A stretch of DNA of 36,430 nt from NCBI RefSeq assembly GCF_001544695.2, contig NZ_FCOM02000064.1:1-36430 (forward strand), written 5' to 3'. The notes under the pieces are model-generated. The model was not told the DNA's origin and ran no database searches. It worked only from the letters and a program-made list of their open reading frames with translations. The stretch's first letter is position 1, and the number at the start of each line of letters is the position of its first letter. This stretch comes from Caballeronia arvi. GTDB lineage: Bacteria; Pseudomonadota; Gammaproteobacteria; Burkholderiales; Burkholderiaceae. Positions 9,283-17,314 of this stretch are shown piece after piece. Position numbers and translations under genes: made by a program.

Positions 9283-9651
9283 TTGCGAGCTCGTTTTTCG
9301 AACGCGGACTCCCGGCGTGCTCGTGATCGTGCATTTTACGGACTTCGTATGTGTTTGCCTCGCGTCTATCTTGGGCTGCATTATCCGACCGACTTCATCG
9401 GAGGCGCGGCCATCGGCGCCTTTTACGCATGGCCCCTCACGCGCACGCCAATACGCGGCCGCTTCGTGCCGCTCTTCGTGCGATTCATGGAATATTGGCT
9501 GGCCGTGGGTTACATGCTGGCCTTCCTGTTCGAGCGAGTGGGGATGGGAAAGTTTCATGGACTCTCCTTCAACGGTGAGGAGGCGATAGTCGCTGCAGGA
9601 TCTCCACATGCGCCGCGGGACATCTCCGCCAGAGGCATTCCTCGCCGATGA
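9283..9651 (+). pseudogene. PAP2-superfamily phosphatase, C-terminal fragment
   Basis: PAP2 enzymes hydrolyse lipid phosphates such as undecaprenyl pyrophosphate or phosphatidate in the membrane. This frame carries RVYLGLHYPTDFIGGAAIGA, which is the third PAP2 motif (R-x5-H-x3-D with the catalytic His). A membrane segment and RGRFVPLFVRFMEYWLAVGY follow. The first two PAP2 motifs (KX6RP and PSGH) and the N-terminal membrane helices are absent upstream, where no open frame continues. So only the last part of the gene remains. It lies directly after the 226-aa gene on the same strand, apparently by chance. Confidence 0.6.
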
Positions 9652-9820
9652 CCGCGCACGTCTGATGCATCACGCGTGACGGCCGTCGAAAAACGACTCG
9701 AATCGTTTGCACAGGGCGGAAGTACCGCTTCCCGATGGCGTTAAGGAGCGCTTGATGCTGCGCTTCACGCCGGGAGAGATACATCGCGCAGGGACTGAAC
9801 GATCTATGCCGTTGCGCCGC

Positions 9821-10037
9821 TCACGTCCAGTTATCATCAATCCAGGCCTGCCCATTGACGCGCGACCTCCATCGCGGTCTTGCCGTTCGAGTATTTACCC
9901 GTATCACCGGACCATCGAATCTCCTCCTTGAGCTCCCCGTCCGAGCCGCACTGATAGACGATGGCTCGCGCGAAGTAGTGCCCGTGGAATGCGAGCGGCG
10001 TCACGTCAATACGGAATTGCTTGTAGTCAAAGTGCAA
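9821..10037 (-). pseudogene. Small conserved protein, copy 1 (3' frameshift)
   Basis: Starts at TTG 10037, preceded by GGAGG at ideal spacing, and reads LHFDYKQFRIDVTPLAFHGH, then YFARAIVYQCGSDGELKEEI up to VARQWAGLD and a stop at 9837. The paralogue at 15580-15798 ends VARQWAIAWIDDYRA. The matching end here (AWIDDNWT) lies in the next frame and stops at 9821, so two bases appear to be lost near 9855. The protein may still be made with a changed tail of a few residues. Function is unknown. The alternating strand pattern (FRI.VTPL..HGHYFARA) suggests a small beta-sheet protein. Confidence 0.6.
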
Positions 10038-10629
10038 GTTGTCCTCCAGTGCTCCGGGCAAGCTCGGTCGGAGAAACCGACACACAGCAGCGATAGGCTC
10101 AAGTGGAGATGGTGATTAACCTGAAGTCAACCGCATAGGCCACCCAGACGACCTTCGAGCCATGCAAGCCGATCTTAGCCACTGTAACGCTCTACGTTTA
10201 GTTGGCGAAGCCTCGAATTGAGCGCTACTCATTGAGTCCGCGACGGCCGCACCTGCGCAGCGGTCTGCGCCGATGTTTTTTTGCGGCTAATGAGAAAGCT
10301 AGGCGGTTGCCTTTGATTCGTGGACGCTACGCATCAGCGATCCGTATGCGAATAGCATGGGTTCGCGCTGAACGATAGCGGGAGGTACGCCGTAGACAGC
10401 GGCGACGTATGACGTAGATGACCTCGCACGCAGCGCGAGATTCGAAGGATAAAGGTTCGGAGGTTCAATCGCTCGCCTAGCGTGAGCCAAATCCAACATT
10501 GCCTCAGCCCGCGCATGCCGTCCAGGCAAAGAAACCAGGAAAGGCTTCGCCTAGACTGCCTAAGATTGACCCGCTCCGACGGACAGATTTTGCGGTCTGA
10601 GAGTCGTCGTGGGTGTGACCTCGGTTAAG
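10038..10629. other. No gene recognised
   Basis: About 590 bases. A minus frame at 10299-10529 is open but low in family-like features. Nothing else was seen before the IS110 fragment. Confidence 0.4.
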
Positions 10630-11100
10630 CGTTGAATCGCTTGTGTCCACGGACGGGCAGCGGGTCGCGTCTCACGACCACGACCCTGCCCGAGTTAATA
10701 AGGACGGTCGCGGAGATGTGCCACGCGGAGGGCCGTTACCTCACGCGCTGCGTGAGCGGTTACTGCACGAGTGAGAACGGCTCGCACTCGCCGAACAGCA
10801 ACTTGCGGCGCTGGAGAAGACGCGACAGACAAACGTACCAGGATCTGCGCGCCAGCGTTTCGAGGCGCTGGCGCGCCTGCAGGGGATTGGCGAAGCAGGC
10901 GCTTCACGATTTGCGCTCGAGCTATTCTGGCGGGAGTTCGACAACCGCCGCGAAGTCGGTGCGTGCATCGGGCTGTGTCACAGCCCTACGACAGTGGCGA
11001 AAGCCAGGTCGACCGGGGAATCAGCAAACAGGGAACCGGCTGGTGCGCGCGCTGCTGATCGAGATGGCGGGGAGCTGGGTTCGCTACCAGGGCGGCAGCT
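10630..11100 (+). pseudogene. IS110-family transposase, multiply frameshifted C-terminal half
   Basis: IS110 transposases are DEDD enzymes with a conserved C-terminal domain around a catalytic Ser. From about 10750 one frame reads LRERLLHE, a stop, then ERLALAEQQLAALEKTRQTN, then FEALARLQGIGEAGASRFAL and FWREFDNRREVGACIGLCHS. The next frames continue YDSGESQVDRGISKQG and NRLVRALLIEMAGSWVRYQG to a TAA at 11100. The blocks GIGE, FDNRREVGA..GL, SGES...GISK.GN and R are those of the IS110 C-terminal domain. I count one nonsense codon and at least two frameshifts. The N-terminal catalytic domain and the element ends are not recognisable. Confidence 0.7.
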
Positions 11101-11347
11101 AACGGTGCCTGCAGCAGTTCACATCTGTTGACCTCAGCCTGGCGTCCCACCCGCGTCGATGCTCGCAGGTGACGGCGCTTCCTCGCAGAAATCGCCGCGG
11201 CCCGAAGGCCCGACGCGTGGTCCCCGTGGCTTCACACGTCACTGTTACCGGCGACGCATGCACAGGTAGGCTACGGCCGACGGAACGGCCGGTCTCGTCA
11301 CCGGCCTTGTGAGCGGGCGAGACAATGATGTTTGCGACCTCAGGTCG

Positions 11348-11749
11348 CACTTTCGAGATGCACTCTACTTCTGGCGCGTGAAGCGCGTAGAGCTGGCGGC
11401 AGATTCGCCAGGCGCGCTCAAGCCAGATGCTCAAGGATGCCTGTTGCTCAGTGGATGCGTTCGATAACTTTCTCTCGATGTCACGCAGCAACCGTCCAAG
11501 TATCGTGCGCTGACGCTTGAGCACCCGGCGCAATCGCTTGAACTGTTTCGCATGCGCATAGCCACCGGCGCGGCGACGCAATTGTTTCCCCTCTCGCTGG
11601 TACGTTTGCTTCAGTGTCAGTCCAGCGTGTTGCACGAGCCTTGCGAATTTGCCTCGTGCAATCTCCAGCAAACCGCTGTCAGTCGGATGGGCAATCGCTT
11701 TCTGTTGCACCGTCGTATCGACAATCCCGCGCTCGAACTCGGCCGACCT
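11348..11749 (-). pseudogene. IS5-family transposase fragment, cut by the IS21 element
   Basis: Read from 11749 downward the frame gives EFERGIVDTTVQQKAIAHPT, then KQTYQREGKQLRRRAGGYAH, then RLRRVLKRQRTILGRLLRDI and YALHAPEVECISK. This is the middle of an IS5-family DDE transposase (the first Asp is in IVDTTVQ; the AHPTDS and HAPEVECISK blocks are characteristic). Homology stops after CISK near 11348, so the second and third catalytic residues are missing. At the 5' side the gene is interrupted by the IS21 element. Beyond the IS21 element (14397 on) the frame reaches a stop at once, so the N-terminus had already been lost or moved. Confidence 0.7.
11745..11749. repeat. Target-site duplication, left copy
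   Basis: GACCT immediately outside the left end of the IS21 element, identical to the five bases outside the right end. Confidence 0.85.
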
Positions 11750-11756
11750 TGTCACG

Positions 11757-11798
11757 GGGCGGCGTAATCGAGCCGGGGATGGGCGGCGTAATAGAGCC
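11757..11798. repeat. IS21 left-end transposase-site repeats (two copies)
   Basis: Two copies of GGGCGGCGTAATMGAGCC at 11757 and 11781, a 24-bp period, in opposite orientation to the array at the other end. In IS21 such multiple terminal repeats are bound by the transposase. Confidence 0.8.
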
Positions 11799-11833
11799 AG
11801 CAGAAACGGGGATAAAGCGCAGATTCGAACGGT

Positions 11834-12622
11834 TCAAGAATGCGGTTTTTTGCTTGATTTAGCAACCGCGTTTTCACCGCTTCCTGGCATAGGCTTGGGC
11901 TGGCGGAAACTTTCGCCCTCGATCACGACGCGATAGGCGCCGTGGCGTAGTCGGTCCAGCGTCGCGGCGTCCAAGATGCGGTTGTCGGGGAACGCGTCGC
12001 CCCATTCACTCAGGTCCAAATTCGATGTGAGGATGGACGCCGCGCGCTCGTACCTGGCGGCGACCAGGTCGTGGAAGTCTTCGTCGTGGGGCGGGTGGAG
12101 CGGTTTGACGGCGAAGTCGTCGATGATGAGCAGAGGCACGCGGACGAACTGGTGCAACTTGCGTTCGTACTGGTCCGTGGCTCGTGCAGCGTGCAGCTTC
12201 TTGAGTAGGTCGGTCTGTGAGATCAGCAGCACGTCACGCCCCTGTCGGGCCGCGCAGTGGCCCAGTGCCTGCGCCAAATGCGACTTGCCGACGCCCGTTC
12301 CACCGACGAGTAAAACGCAGACTTTCTCGTCAATGTAGCGGCCGGTGGCGAGGTCGTGGATATAGGTGCGGTTGAGTTGGGGCACCAGATCGAAGTTGAA
12401 CGTCTCAAGCGTCTTGCCCATCGCGAAGCCGGCGCGGGCAAGGCGGACGCCGAGCTTCCTCGTCTCGCGCCGCGCGATCTCGTCGTGCAGCAGCATCGCC
12501 AGGAAGTCGGTGTAGGCAAGCTGCCCGTCAATGGCTTCGCGGTTGCGCTGCTCGAGCGAATCAAGAATGCCTGAGAGGCGTAGTTGCTTGAGGATAGTAT
12601 TCAGTTCGGGACTCGGATTCAT
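11834..12622 (-). CDS. istB: IS21 helper ATPase IstB
   Basis: IstB is an AAA+ ATPase of the DnaC/IstB clade that forms oligomers on target DNA and delivers it to the IstA transposase. The 262-residue protein has an N-terminal helical region (1-80), Walker A GGTGVGKS at 107-114 followed by HLAQALG, and Walker B LLIIDDF at 164-170. Sensor-like segments ILTSNLDLSEWGDAFPDN and DRLRHGAYRVVIEGESFR follow. Length is that of the family. The ATG at 12622 lies 8 bases after the istA stop, so the two are co-transcribed. The C-terminal 20 residues are basic. All ATPase motifs are intact. Confidence 0.93.
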   Translation of the reverse strand: MNPSPELNTILKQLRLSGILDSLEQRNREAIDGQLAYTDFLAMLLHDEIARRETRKLGVRLARAGFAMGKTLETFNFDLVPQLNRTYIHDLATGRYIDEKVCVLLVGGTGVGKSHLAQALGHCAARQGRDVLLISQTDLLKKLHAARATDQYERKLHQFVRVPLLIIDDFAVKPLHPPHDEDFHDLVAARYERAASILTSNLDLSEWGDAFPDNRILDAATLDRLRHGAYRVVIEGESFRQPKPMPGSGENAVAKSSKKPHS

Positions 12623-12629
12623 GGCCGGC

Positions 12630-14174
12630 TCAATGGATCAGGAGGGATTGAAGATCGCGGCCGAAGCGGCCACCGTTTAGGTAGGTATCGGTGGGCGCCG
12701 TCGTTGTTGACGACGCCGCAGCCTCGTTGTCGAGCCCCTTGTCGAGGATCGTCTTGATGGTGCGATAGTGGGGGCTGGAGAACGCGAGCGCGCGCTCGCA
12801 CGCGGCGTTCAGGCGCGCATCACCAACCTTTTCGCGCAGGCGCACGATGCCCTGTGCGCCGCGCAGGTTCACCAGCACCGTGTTGTTGAACATCGCGAGA
12901 ATGACGGCATGGCAGGCCGGACCGATATCCTTCGCGCGCGCCAGGCACCACTGGGGATCGTGCTCGAGCCAGGCCTGCGCCTCGGGCGGCTGGTGATCTC
13001 GCACGGTGTGTCGATCACCGGGCTTGCGTAGCCGGGGATGGGTCGCGACGAGCTCGTGCCGGTGGAATGCCTGCACGACTGTGTCGGTGACCTTGAGCCA
13101 CAGTTGCTTGCCCACCAGCTTGAAGGGCACTGAGTAGAGCGCCTTCTTGTAGACGACGTGCCCGTCCGTATGTACCTTGACCTCGGAACACACGGCCAGT
13201 ACCGGCGGCACATCGGGCAGGCGCGTGAGCAGTGGCCGCTCGATCGCGAAACGCGTGAGCGGTTGCTCGTGTGTGGTACCGTGATCGCGCACACCAGCCT
13301 GCTGCATGATCCACTCGCGCAACTGCCGGTTCGCGTCGGCCAAATCTCGGAACTCGCGCAACGGTACGAAGGACTTCTTAACGTATTTGACGCCCGACTC
13401 CACGATGCCTTTTTTAGGCGGGTCGTGCGGCGGGCATGGGTCGATCCTGAAACTGTACGCCTCGGCGAGCCCCGCGTAGGAACGCTGGACTTCGGGGCTA
13501 TGCAGGCAGTGCCGGATGATCGCGCACTTGGCGTTGTCGATCGTCACCCGGGAAGGACAACCCCCGAACCATTCGAAGGCGCGGCGATGACAGGCCAGCC
13601 ACGTCTCGACGGTCTGGTCCAGAACGACTTCGGCATACTGATGCCGGGACCAGCACAGGGTCATGACGAATATCCAGGTCTTGAGCGGAATGCCGGACTC
13701 GTGCGTGAGCACGGGGCCGGCGCCGAAATCGACTTGGGCGGCTTCAGCCGGCGCGAACGTGAGGATCGTCGTTGCCTTGACGACGCGTTCGGCCGCTAGA
13801 CCGCGCAGCATGCGCTTCACGGCGTCGTAACTGCCGGTATAGCCATGATTGCGCTGAAGGGCCGCGTGGATTGTGGTGCCCTGCACGCCGGCGGCGAACC
13901 ACTCGCGTACCTGCTCGCGGTATGGCTCCGCCGTCGAGATGCTACTGCTTGGCACCTGCCTTGGGATGCTGTTAAAGACGTTGGCAATCTCGGCGTCTTC
14001 CGGCATGCGTTGTGCCGGATCGAGCCAGCCTCGCGACTGGGCCTCCTGCCGTACGGCGGCAAGCTTGGCTCGGCCCATCAGGCGTCGCCGCGCGATGTCG
14101 CGATCGGAGTCACCGCGTCGCATGCGCACAAGGATGTGACGATATTCAAACAATTCGAATCTCCTGTTGGCCAT
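12630..14174 (-). CDS. istA: IS21 transposase IstA
   Basis: DDE transposase that cuts and joins the element ends. I choose the ATG at 14174 (MANRRFELFEYRHILVRMRR) because GGAGCGCCT lies just upstream; a TTG five codons earlier is the only longer option. The 514-residue protein has an N-terminal HTH (RRGDSDRDIARRRLMGRAKL). Catalytic residues are D149 in AAQVDFGAG, D213 in VTIDNAK and E259 in KGIVESGVKYVKK, followed by a C-terminal beta-barrel-like domain (VHTDGHVVYKKALYSVPFKL). It is full length with all three acidic residues. istB follows directly. Confidence 0.93.
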   Translation of the reverse strand: MANRRFELFEYRHILVRMRRGDSDRDIARRRLMGRAKLAAVRQEAQSRGWLDPAQRMPEDAEIANVFNSIPRQVPSSSISTAEPYREQVREWFAAGVQGTTIHAALQRNHGYTGSYDAVKRMLRGLAAERVVKATTILTFAPAEAAQVDFGAGPVLTHESGIPLKTWIFVMTLCWSRHQYAEVVLDQTVETWLACHRRAFEWFGGCPSRVTIDNAKCAIIRHCLHSPEVQRSYAGLAEAYSFRIDPCPPHDPPKKGIVESGVKYVKKSFVPLREFRDLADANRQLREWIMQQAGVRDHGTTHEQPLTRFAIERPLLTRLPDVPPVLAVCSEVKVHTDGHVVYKKALYSVPFKLVGKQLWLKVTDTVVQAFHRHELVATHPRLRKPGDRHTVRDHQPPEAQAWLEHDPQWCLARAKDIGPACHAVILAMFNNTVLVNLRGAQGIVRLREKVGDARLNAACERALAFSSPHYRTIKTILDKGLDNEAAASSTTTAPTDTYLNGGRFGRDLQSLLIH

Positions 14175-14271
14175 AGGCGCTCCGCTCAAAAGAACGGAGC
14201 GTACCGACTTGGAAAGTTCGAATTGCGCTTGTGCCCGCGACCGCCGGCTTCTACGTGCCGATGCCTCGCGT

Positions 14272-14389
14272 GGCTCGATTACGCCGCCCCTCAGGTGGCT
14301 CGATTACGCCGCCCTTGGTGTGGCTCCATTGCGCCGCCCCTCAGGTGGCCCGATTACGCCGCCCCTGAATTGGCTCTATAACGCCGCCC
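14272..14389. repeat. IS21 right-end array: five repeats at exact 25-bp period
   Basis: Copies close to GGCTCGATTACGCCGCCC begin at 14272, 14297, 14322, 14347 and 14372, each 25 bp apart; the last is the terminal inverted repeat. Variants are small (CTCC, GCCC, CTATAA). They lie upstream of istA and probably serve both as transposase binding sites and as the istA leader. Confidence 0.85.
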
Positions 14390-14396
14390 GCTGACA

Positions 14397-14401
14397 GACC
14401 T
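14397..14401. repeat. Target-site duplication, right copy
   Basis: GACCT immediately outside the right end of the IS21 element, identical to 11745-11749. Confidence 0.85.
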
Positions 14402-14416
14402 CACTGCTTACGTAAC

Positions 14417-14622
14417 GTAGGTTACGCATAAGTCTCAATGACGAACTGAAACATAATCAAAAAGTATAGAGCGCACGGCGAAAATTAAGCGAAATTTTAT
14501 AGCTTTTGGCGTAGGTTGCCTTACGGTATACCGCGTGTTCCCTCCGACAAGCAGACTTCGCTAGGGTTGCCCCTCTTTGAAACTCTTTGAGACCCGACGC
14601 GAAGCCGTCGTCGATGCTCATA
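14417..14622. repeat. Dispersed repeat of about 200 bp, copy A
   Basis: This block is closely similar to 34757-34946. Shared runs include AGTATAGAGCGCACGG, GACAAGCAGAC, GAGACCCGACGCGAAGCCG and AACATAAT, in the same order and spacing. Copy A has about 12 extra bases near 14572-14590, where CTCTTTGA is written twice. On the minus strand both copies encode the phrase IDDGFASGLK. Copy A then reads EFQRGATLAKSACRREHA, whereas copy B stops soon after. I cannot tell whether the block is the 3' end of a gene plus its flank or a small non-autonomous element. Confidence 0.75.
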
Positions 14623-14863
14623 TCGAAGCTGAATCCGTCGCCCATAACGAAACGACGACGAGACGACTCAGTGGAGCTTCTGAGGTGAAGTATGTGATCA
14701 CCTTGGGGGAACGGTCCCGATTGCACCGAGTGTCGGTCATCGCGCGGCTTCGAGTGCCAGGGACACTTCGGTTTCGATCAATCGCAGCCACGACACCATT
14801 GCTACAAGTCTCGTCGCTGCGACCGCGCTATACAACGCGTCTTTCGCGCATTGAGCAGTGCGG

Positions 14864-15397
14864 CTATCCCATGATGTCGGAATCCGCGCCGCTCGACTGA
14901 ATTTCTCGGCGTTCCCATCTCATATATAGATCTGCCGCGACCACGCCAAACACCAAGTGGGTAAGCGCAGTCGCCCAGTTTCGGGCTTCTGCGAACCAAG
15001 GAAAAAGACGGGTCAGGCCATAGAAGTTGAGGAGATATACGACAAGGCCAAAGACGATACCGACAATCGATGCCATCGCAAAGCTGGAGTCAAAGCTGAA
15101 AGACGCGATGATCAGGCTTAAAACAACAGCAAACAGGATCGCAAGCGCGAAATGCACCGCAAACGCCACGAGCACGATGCCGATCGAAAAACTTTCGGGA
15201 GATTGCAATGCGCCACGGCCCAGAATGCTGGCCGCAATCATGTGAGGCTGGACCATTGGGTCTTGCCCGGTCACCACCGCCATCAAAAAAGCACCCAGGA
15301 TCAGAAATGCGGTGCCAGCGACCACGCCGGCCCAGACCGCCGCACGCCAATCGGGCATGCGGTGCGTGAAATGGTGAGAATGAAGATGAAGTTCCAT
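14864..15397 (-). CDS. Small integral membrane protein, four hydrophobic segments
   Basis: Start taken at ATG 15397 (MELHLHSHHFTHRMPDWRAA) because GGAGG lies six bases upstream; four further codons of open frame precede it. The 177-residue protein has a His-rich N-terminus. Hydrophobic segments lie at about 20-42 (VWAGVVAGTAFLILGAFLMA), 70-100 (IGIVLVAFAVHFALAILFAV), 105-125 (ASIVGIVFGLVVYLLNFYGL) and 138-156 (ATALTHLVFGVVAADLYMRW). A conserved-looking loop LTRLFPWFAEARNW precedes the last helix. I recognise the general type (uncharacterised inner-membrane protein) but no function. The intact frame and clear ribosome binding site make the gene itself secure. Confidence 0.8.
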   Translation of the reverse strand: MELHLHSHHFTHRMPDWRAAVWAGVVAGTAFLILGAFLMAVVTGQDPMVQPHMIAASILGRGALQSPESFSIGIVLVAFAVHFALAILFAVVLSLIIASFSFDSSFAMASIVGIVFGLVVYLLNFYGLTRLFPWFAEARNWATALTHLVFGVVAADLYMRWERREIQSSGADSDIMG

Positions 15398-15579
15398 AAC
15401 GGCCTCCAACGGCTAGTCGCGTCCTCCAACGAGCCGGTCAGGACCGCAAGGAACCGCCGAATGTGCGGTAAGGTCCCGATCGGTTGCCGCCCGCATGACA
15501 CGTGTCATACGAGTCCGGCGGCGGCACGCCAACGATTCCTTCTCTGCCTTGCGGTGCAGCGTTTCTCGCGGCGGGCAAT

Positions 15580-15798
15580 TCAAGCGCGGTAGTCGTCGAT
15601 CCAGGCAATCGCCCATTGCCGCGCAACCTCGACCGCGGTCAGTTCGTCAGGATAGGCGCGCGTGTCGCCGGACCATCGAACCTCGTCGCGAGCTTGGCCT
15701 GCCGAGTCGCGCTGATATATTCTAGCCCGCGCGAAGTAATGGCCATGGTAGGCAAGCGGCGTCGCGTCAATGCGGAACTGCCGATAGTCAAAGTACAA
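15580..15798 (-). CDS. Small conserved protein, copy 2 (intact)
   Basis: A 72-residue protein starting at TTG 15798, reading LYFDYRQFRIDATPLAYHGH, then YFARARIYQRDSAGQARDEV, ending VARQWAIAWIDDYRA. GAGGAG precedes the TTG at somewhat long spacing. The same unusual TTG is used by the paralogue at 9821-10037, which supports it as the true start. Function is unknown. The pattern FRI.ATPL..HGHYFARARI and a C-terminal amphipathic helix (TAVEVARQWAIAWIDD) recur in small proteins I associate with Burkholderia. No signal peptide. Confidence 0.7.
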   Translation of the reverse strand: MYFDYRQFRIDATPLAYHGHYFARARIYQRDSAGQARDEVRWSGDTRAYPDELTAVEVARQWAIAWIDDYRA

Positions 15799-15985
15799 AG
15801 TCGAGCGGCTCCTCGCGCGCGTTGACGCTGACCGATCGACATCACGGCGCGGGTGCGATGATCTTCAACGGGGGCGCATACGTTCAGGGTAACGCCGACG
15901 CAGCGTCCCGTCGAGCAATACCGATGAACTGTGTATGACGCGCCCGTTAGCTCGTTCAATAAGAAACGCCGAATGAAGTAGTAGC

Positions 15986-16216
15986 TTATTCATCCAGTCC
16001 GAGGAAAGCCTTGATGTGGTCTTCATCTTCGGCGTGCGCGGACGTTTGCGCGACCAATGGGAAAACCAGCCCGTTTGTCTCTGAATTCGTGTGCGAAATG
16101 CACCCGTACGCGAACCCCCGGATTCCAATCGAACGATGTTGCTCGTCAGGTCGTAAATGCGCTGCAGACGTTGCTGGCGCCTGCATTGAAATTTGTAGAT
16201 CTCGGAAAGATGCCAT
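15986..16216 (-). CDS. Uncertain small ORF or fragment
   Basis: The second half reads SIGIRGFAYGCISHTNSETN followed by GLVFPLVAQTSAHAEDEDHI and KAFLGLDE, which looks like real coding sequence. The first 25 residues do not. There is no ribosome binding site near the start, so it may be the 3' end of a decayed gene. No family recognised. Confidence 0.3.
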   Translation of the reverse strand: MASFRDLQISMQAPATSAAHLRPDEQHRSIGIRGFAYGCISHTNSETNGLVFPLVAQTSAHAEDEDHIKAFLGLDE

Positions 16217-16451
16217 GCCCCTCTGCCTGTGAAAACATGCTGATGTAATGAGTTATAAACTCATTGAATAAAACGCCGCCTGTATTACCGCGTAGTGGGT
16301 GCCACGGACATGAGAGGCGACAAGGAACGGACAACCGAAGGCCGAGCTCGTATTGAGCGAAGCGGAGTGCGAGCAGCTCGTTCGAACGCGGATTGGACGT
16401 GCCTGAATATGCGCGTCTGCTCTGCTTTCGCCCACGCGCTGTCGGCGAGCG

Positions 16452-16800
16452 TCACATCGCGGCACCCGTTTCGTGACTGACGGGCTCGCATGAGCGCACC
16501 ATTGTGCCGAGCGCAGCCATGCGCGATCGAAACAGCGCGCGAGTGTCGTCGACATCGCACGAATCGAAGTCTTCCGTCAAGCCGATGGACAGCGTGGCGA
16601 GATCGTGCGCGGGCAATGCCGCAAAGCAGAGCGGGTCGATTTCGTAGCTCGCGGCGACGGCCGGACTCTCTGCGGGCGATCCGCTCAGCCGCGCGTGTGT
16701 TCGGCCCGAGCGCGCCGGGGTCGCGCGCATACGCTTCGTGCAGACCTGCGACGAAAGTTTCCGCGCGGATCAAGTCGAAAGCGTGCACGCTTCGGTGAGG
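16452..16800 (-). pseudogene. Hypothetical protein, frameshifted
   Basis: One frame from about 16800 reads VHAFDLIRAETFVAGLHEAY, then ARDPGALGPNTRAAERI. After a one-base shift near 16680 the neighbouring frame continues AESPAVAASYEIDPLCFAAL, then LATLSIGLTEDFDSCDVDDT and ALFRSRMAALGTMVRSCEPV to the stop at 16452. Both parts have natural soluble-protein composition and join cleanly, so this is a single gene with a frameshift. The family is not recognised. No start codon with a ribosome binding site is evident upstream. Confidence 0.45.
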
Positions 16801-16911
16801 ACGCCTCAGCCCTGACCCGAGCGTCAGTCTTTCAACGCCTGGGATCTCAAATCCGCGAGATTCTGGCGCAATATAAGAATGCGGCAACCGTCGACGAAGA
16901 CGGAGGCAGGC

Positions 16912-17274
16912 GTGGCACACCCCACCAAGCTCGAGCTGTTTTGTCGGTTATTCCTTGGTCTCTTTGTGGGTTTTTTTTGTTTAACAACGGCCCTTTTCCT
17001 GCGCTACACGTCGGCGAACCAGCTGCCGCAAGTTCCCGTCGTGCAGTCGAAAAGCGCATCACAAGCCGTGTCGGGAAGCGCCCCGGCAGTCCCATTCTCA
17101 TCCGCTTTCCGATACCAACCGGCAACGCTTTCACTAGAGACTGACGAAGAGACCCTCATTGCGTCGTCGGCCTCCACTATCGTCGTGTTCATCGCGGCTG
17201 CCGTGGCTAACTTCCTAAGCTGGCGGAAGGACAAGGCGAAGGCGAGCAAAGAAAAGCGGGACGCGTCCGGCTAG
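16912..17274 (+). CDS. Hypothetical membrane protein, two segments
   Basis: Start taken at GTG 16912, with GGAGG five to six bases upstream; the frame is also open before it. The 120-residue product begins VAHPTKLELFCRLFLGLFVG and has a first membrane helix at about 10-32 (LFLGLFVGFFCLTTALFLRY). A Ser/Ala-rich extracytoplasmic stretch of about 45 residues follows, then ETDEETLIASSASTIVVFIA, a second helix (about 82-102) and a basic tail SWRKDKAKASKEKRDASG. A basic C-terminus after the last helix suits a cytoplasmic end. No family recognised. It converges with the minus-strand pair ending at 17315. Confidence 0.65.
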   Translation: MAHPTKLELFCRLFLGLFVGFFCLTTALFLRYTSANQLPQVPVVQSKSASQAVSGSAPAVPFSSAFRYQPATLSLETDEETLIASSASTIVVFIAAAVANFLSWRKDKAKASKEKRDASG

Positions 17275-17314
17275 TCCCGCGAACGTGAGAAGTTGCGACT
17301 CGACCCGGGCGCCG

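Larger units (their letters stand above)
11750..14396 (-). mobile_element. Complete IS21-family insertion sequence
   Basis: A 2647-bp element transcribed on the minus strand with istA followed by istB. Its ends start TGTCA and, read inward, match as TGTCACGGGGCGGCGTAATC on the left and TGTCAGCGGGCGGCGTTATA on the right. Both flanks carry the direct repeat GACCT, the footprint of one transposition event. Internal repeats of the terminal sequence lie at both ends, as usual in IS21, where they are transposase binding sites. Both genes are intact, so this copy may still be active. It sits inside the IS5 transposase remnant. Confidence 0.92.

Noticed and set aside
14272..14389. Regular 25-bp direct repeats as a CRISPR array
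   Set aside because: The units are contiguous with only short 7-base gaps and lie at the end of an IS21 element whose terminal repeat they copy.
16847..17134. Minus-strand 95-codon frame
   Set aside because: Overlaps the plus-strand membrane protein, which has a better ribosome binding site, membrane helices and tail.
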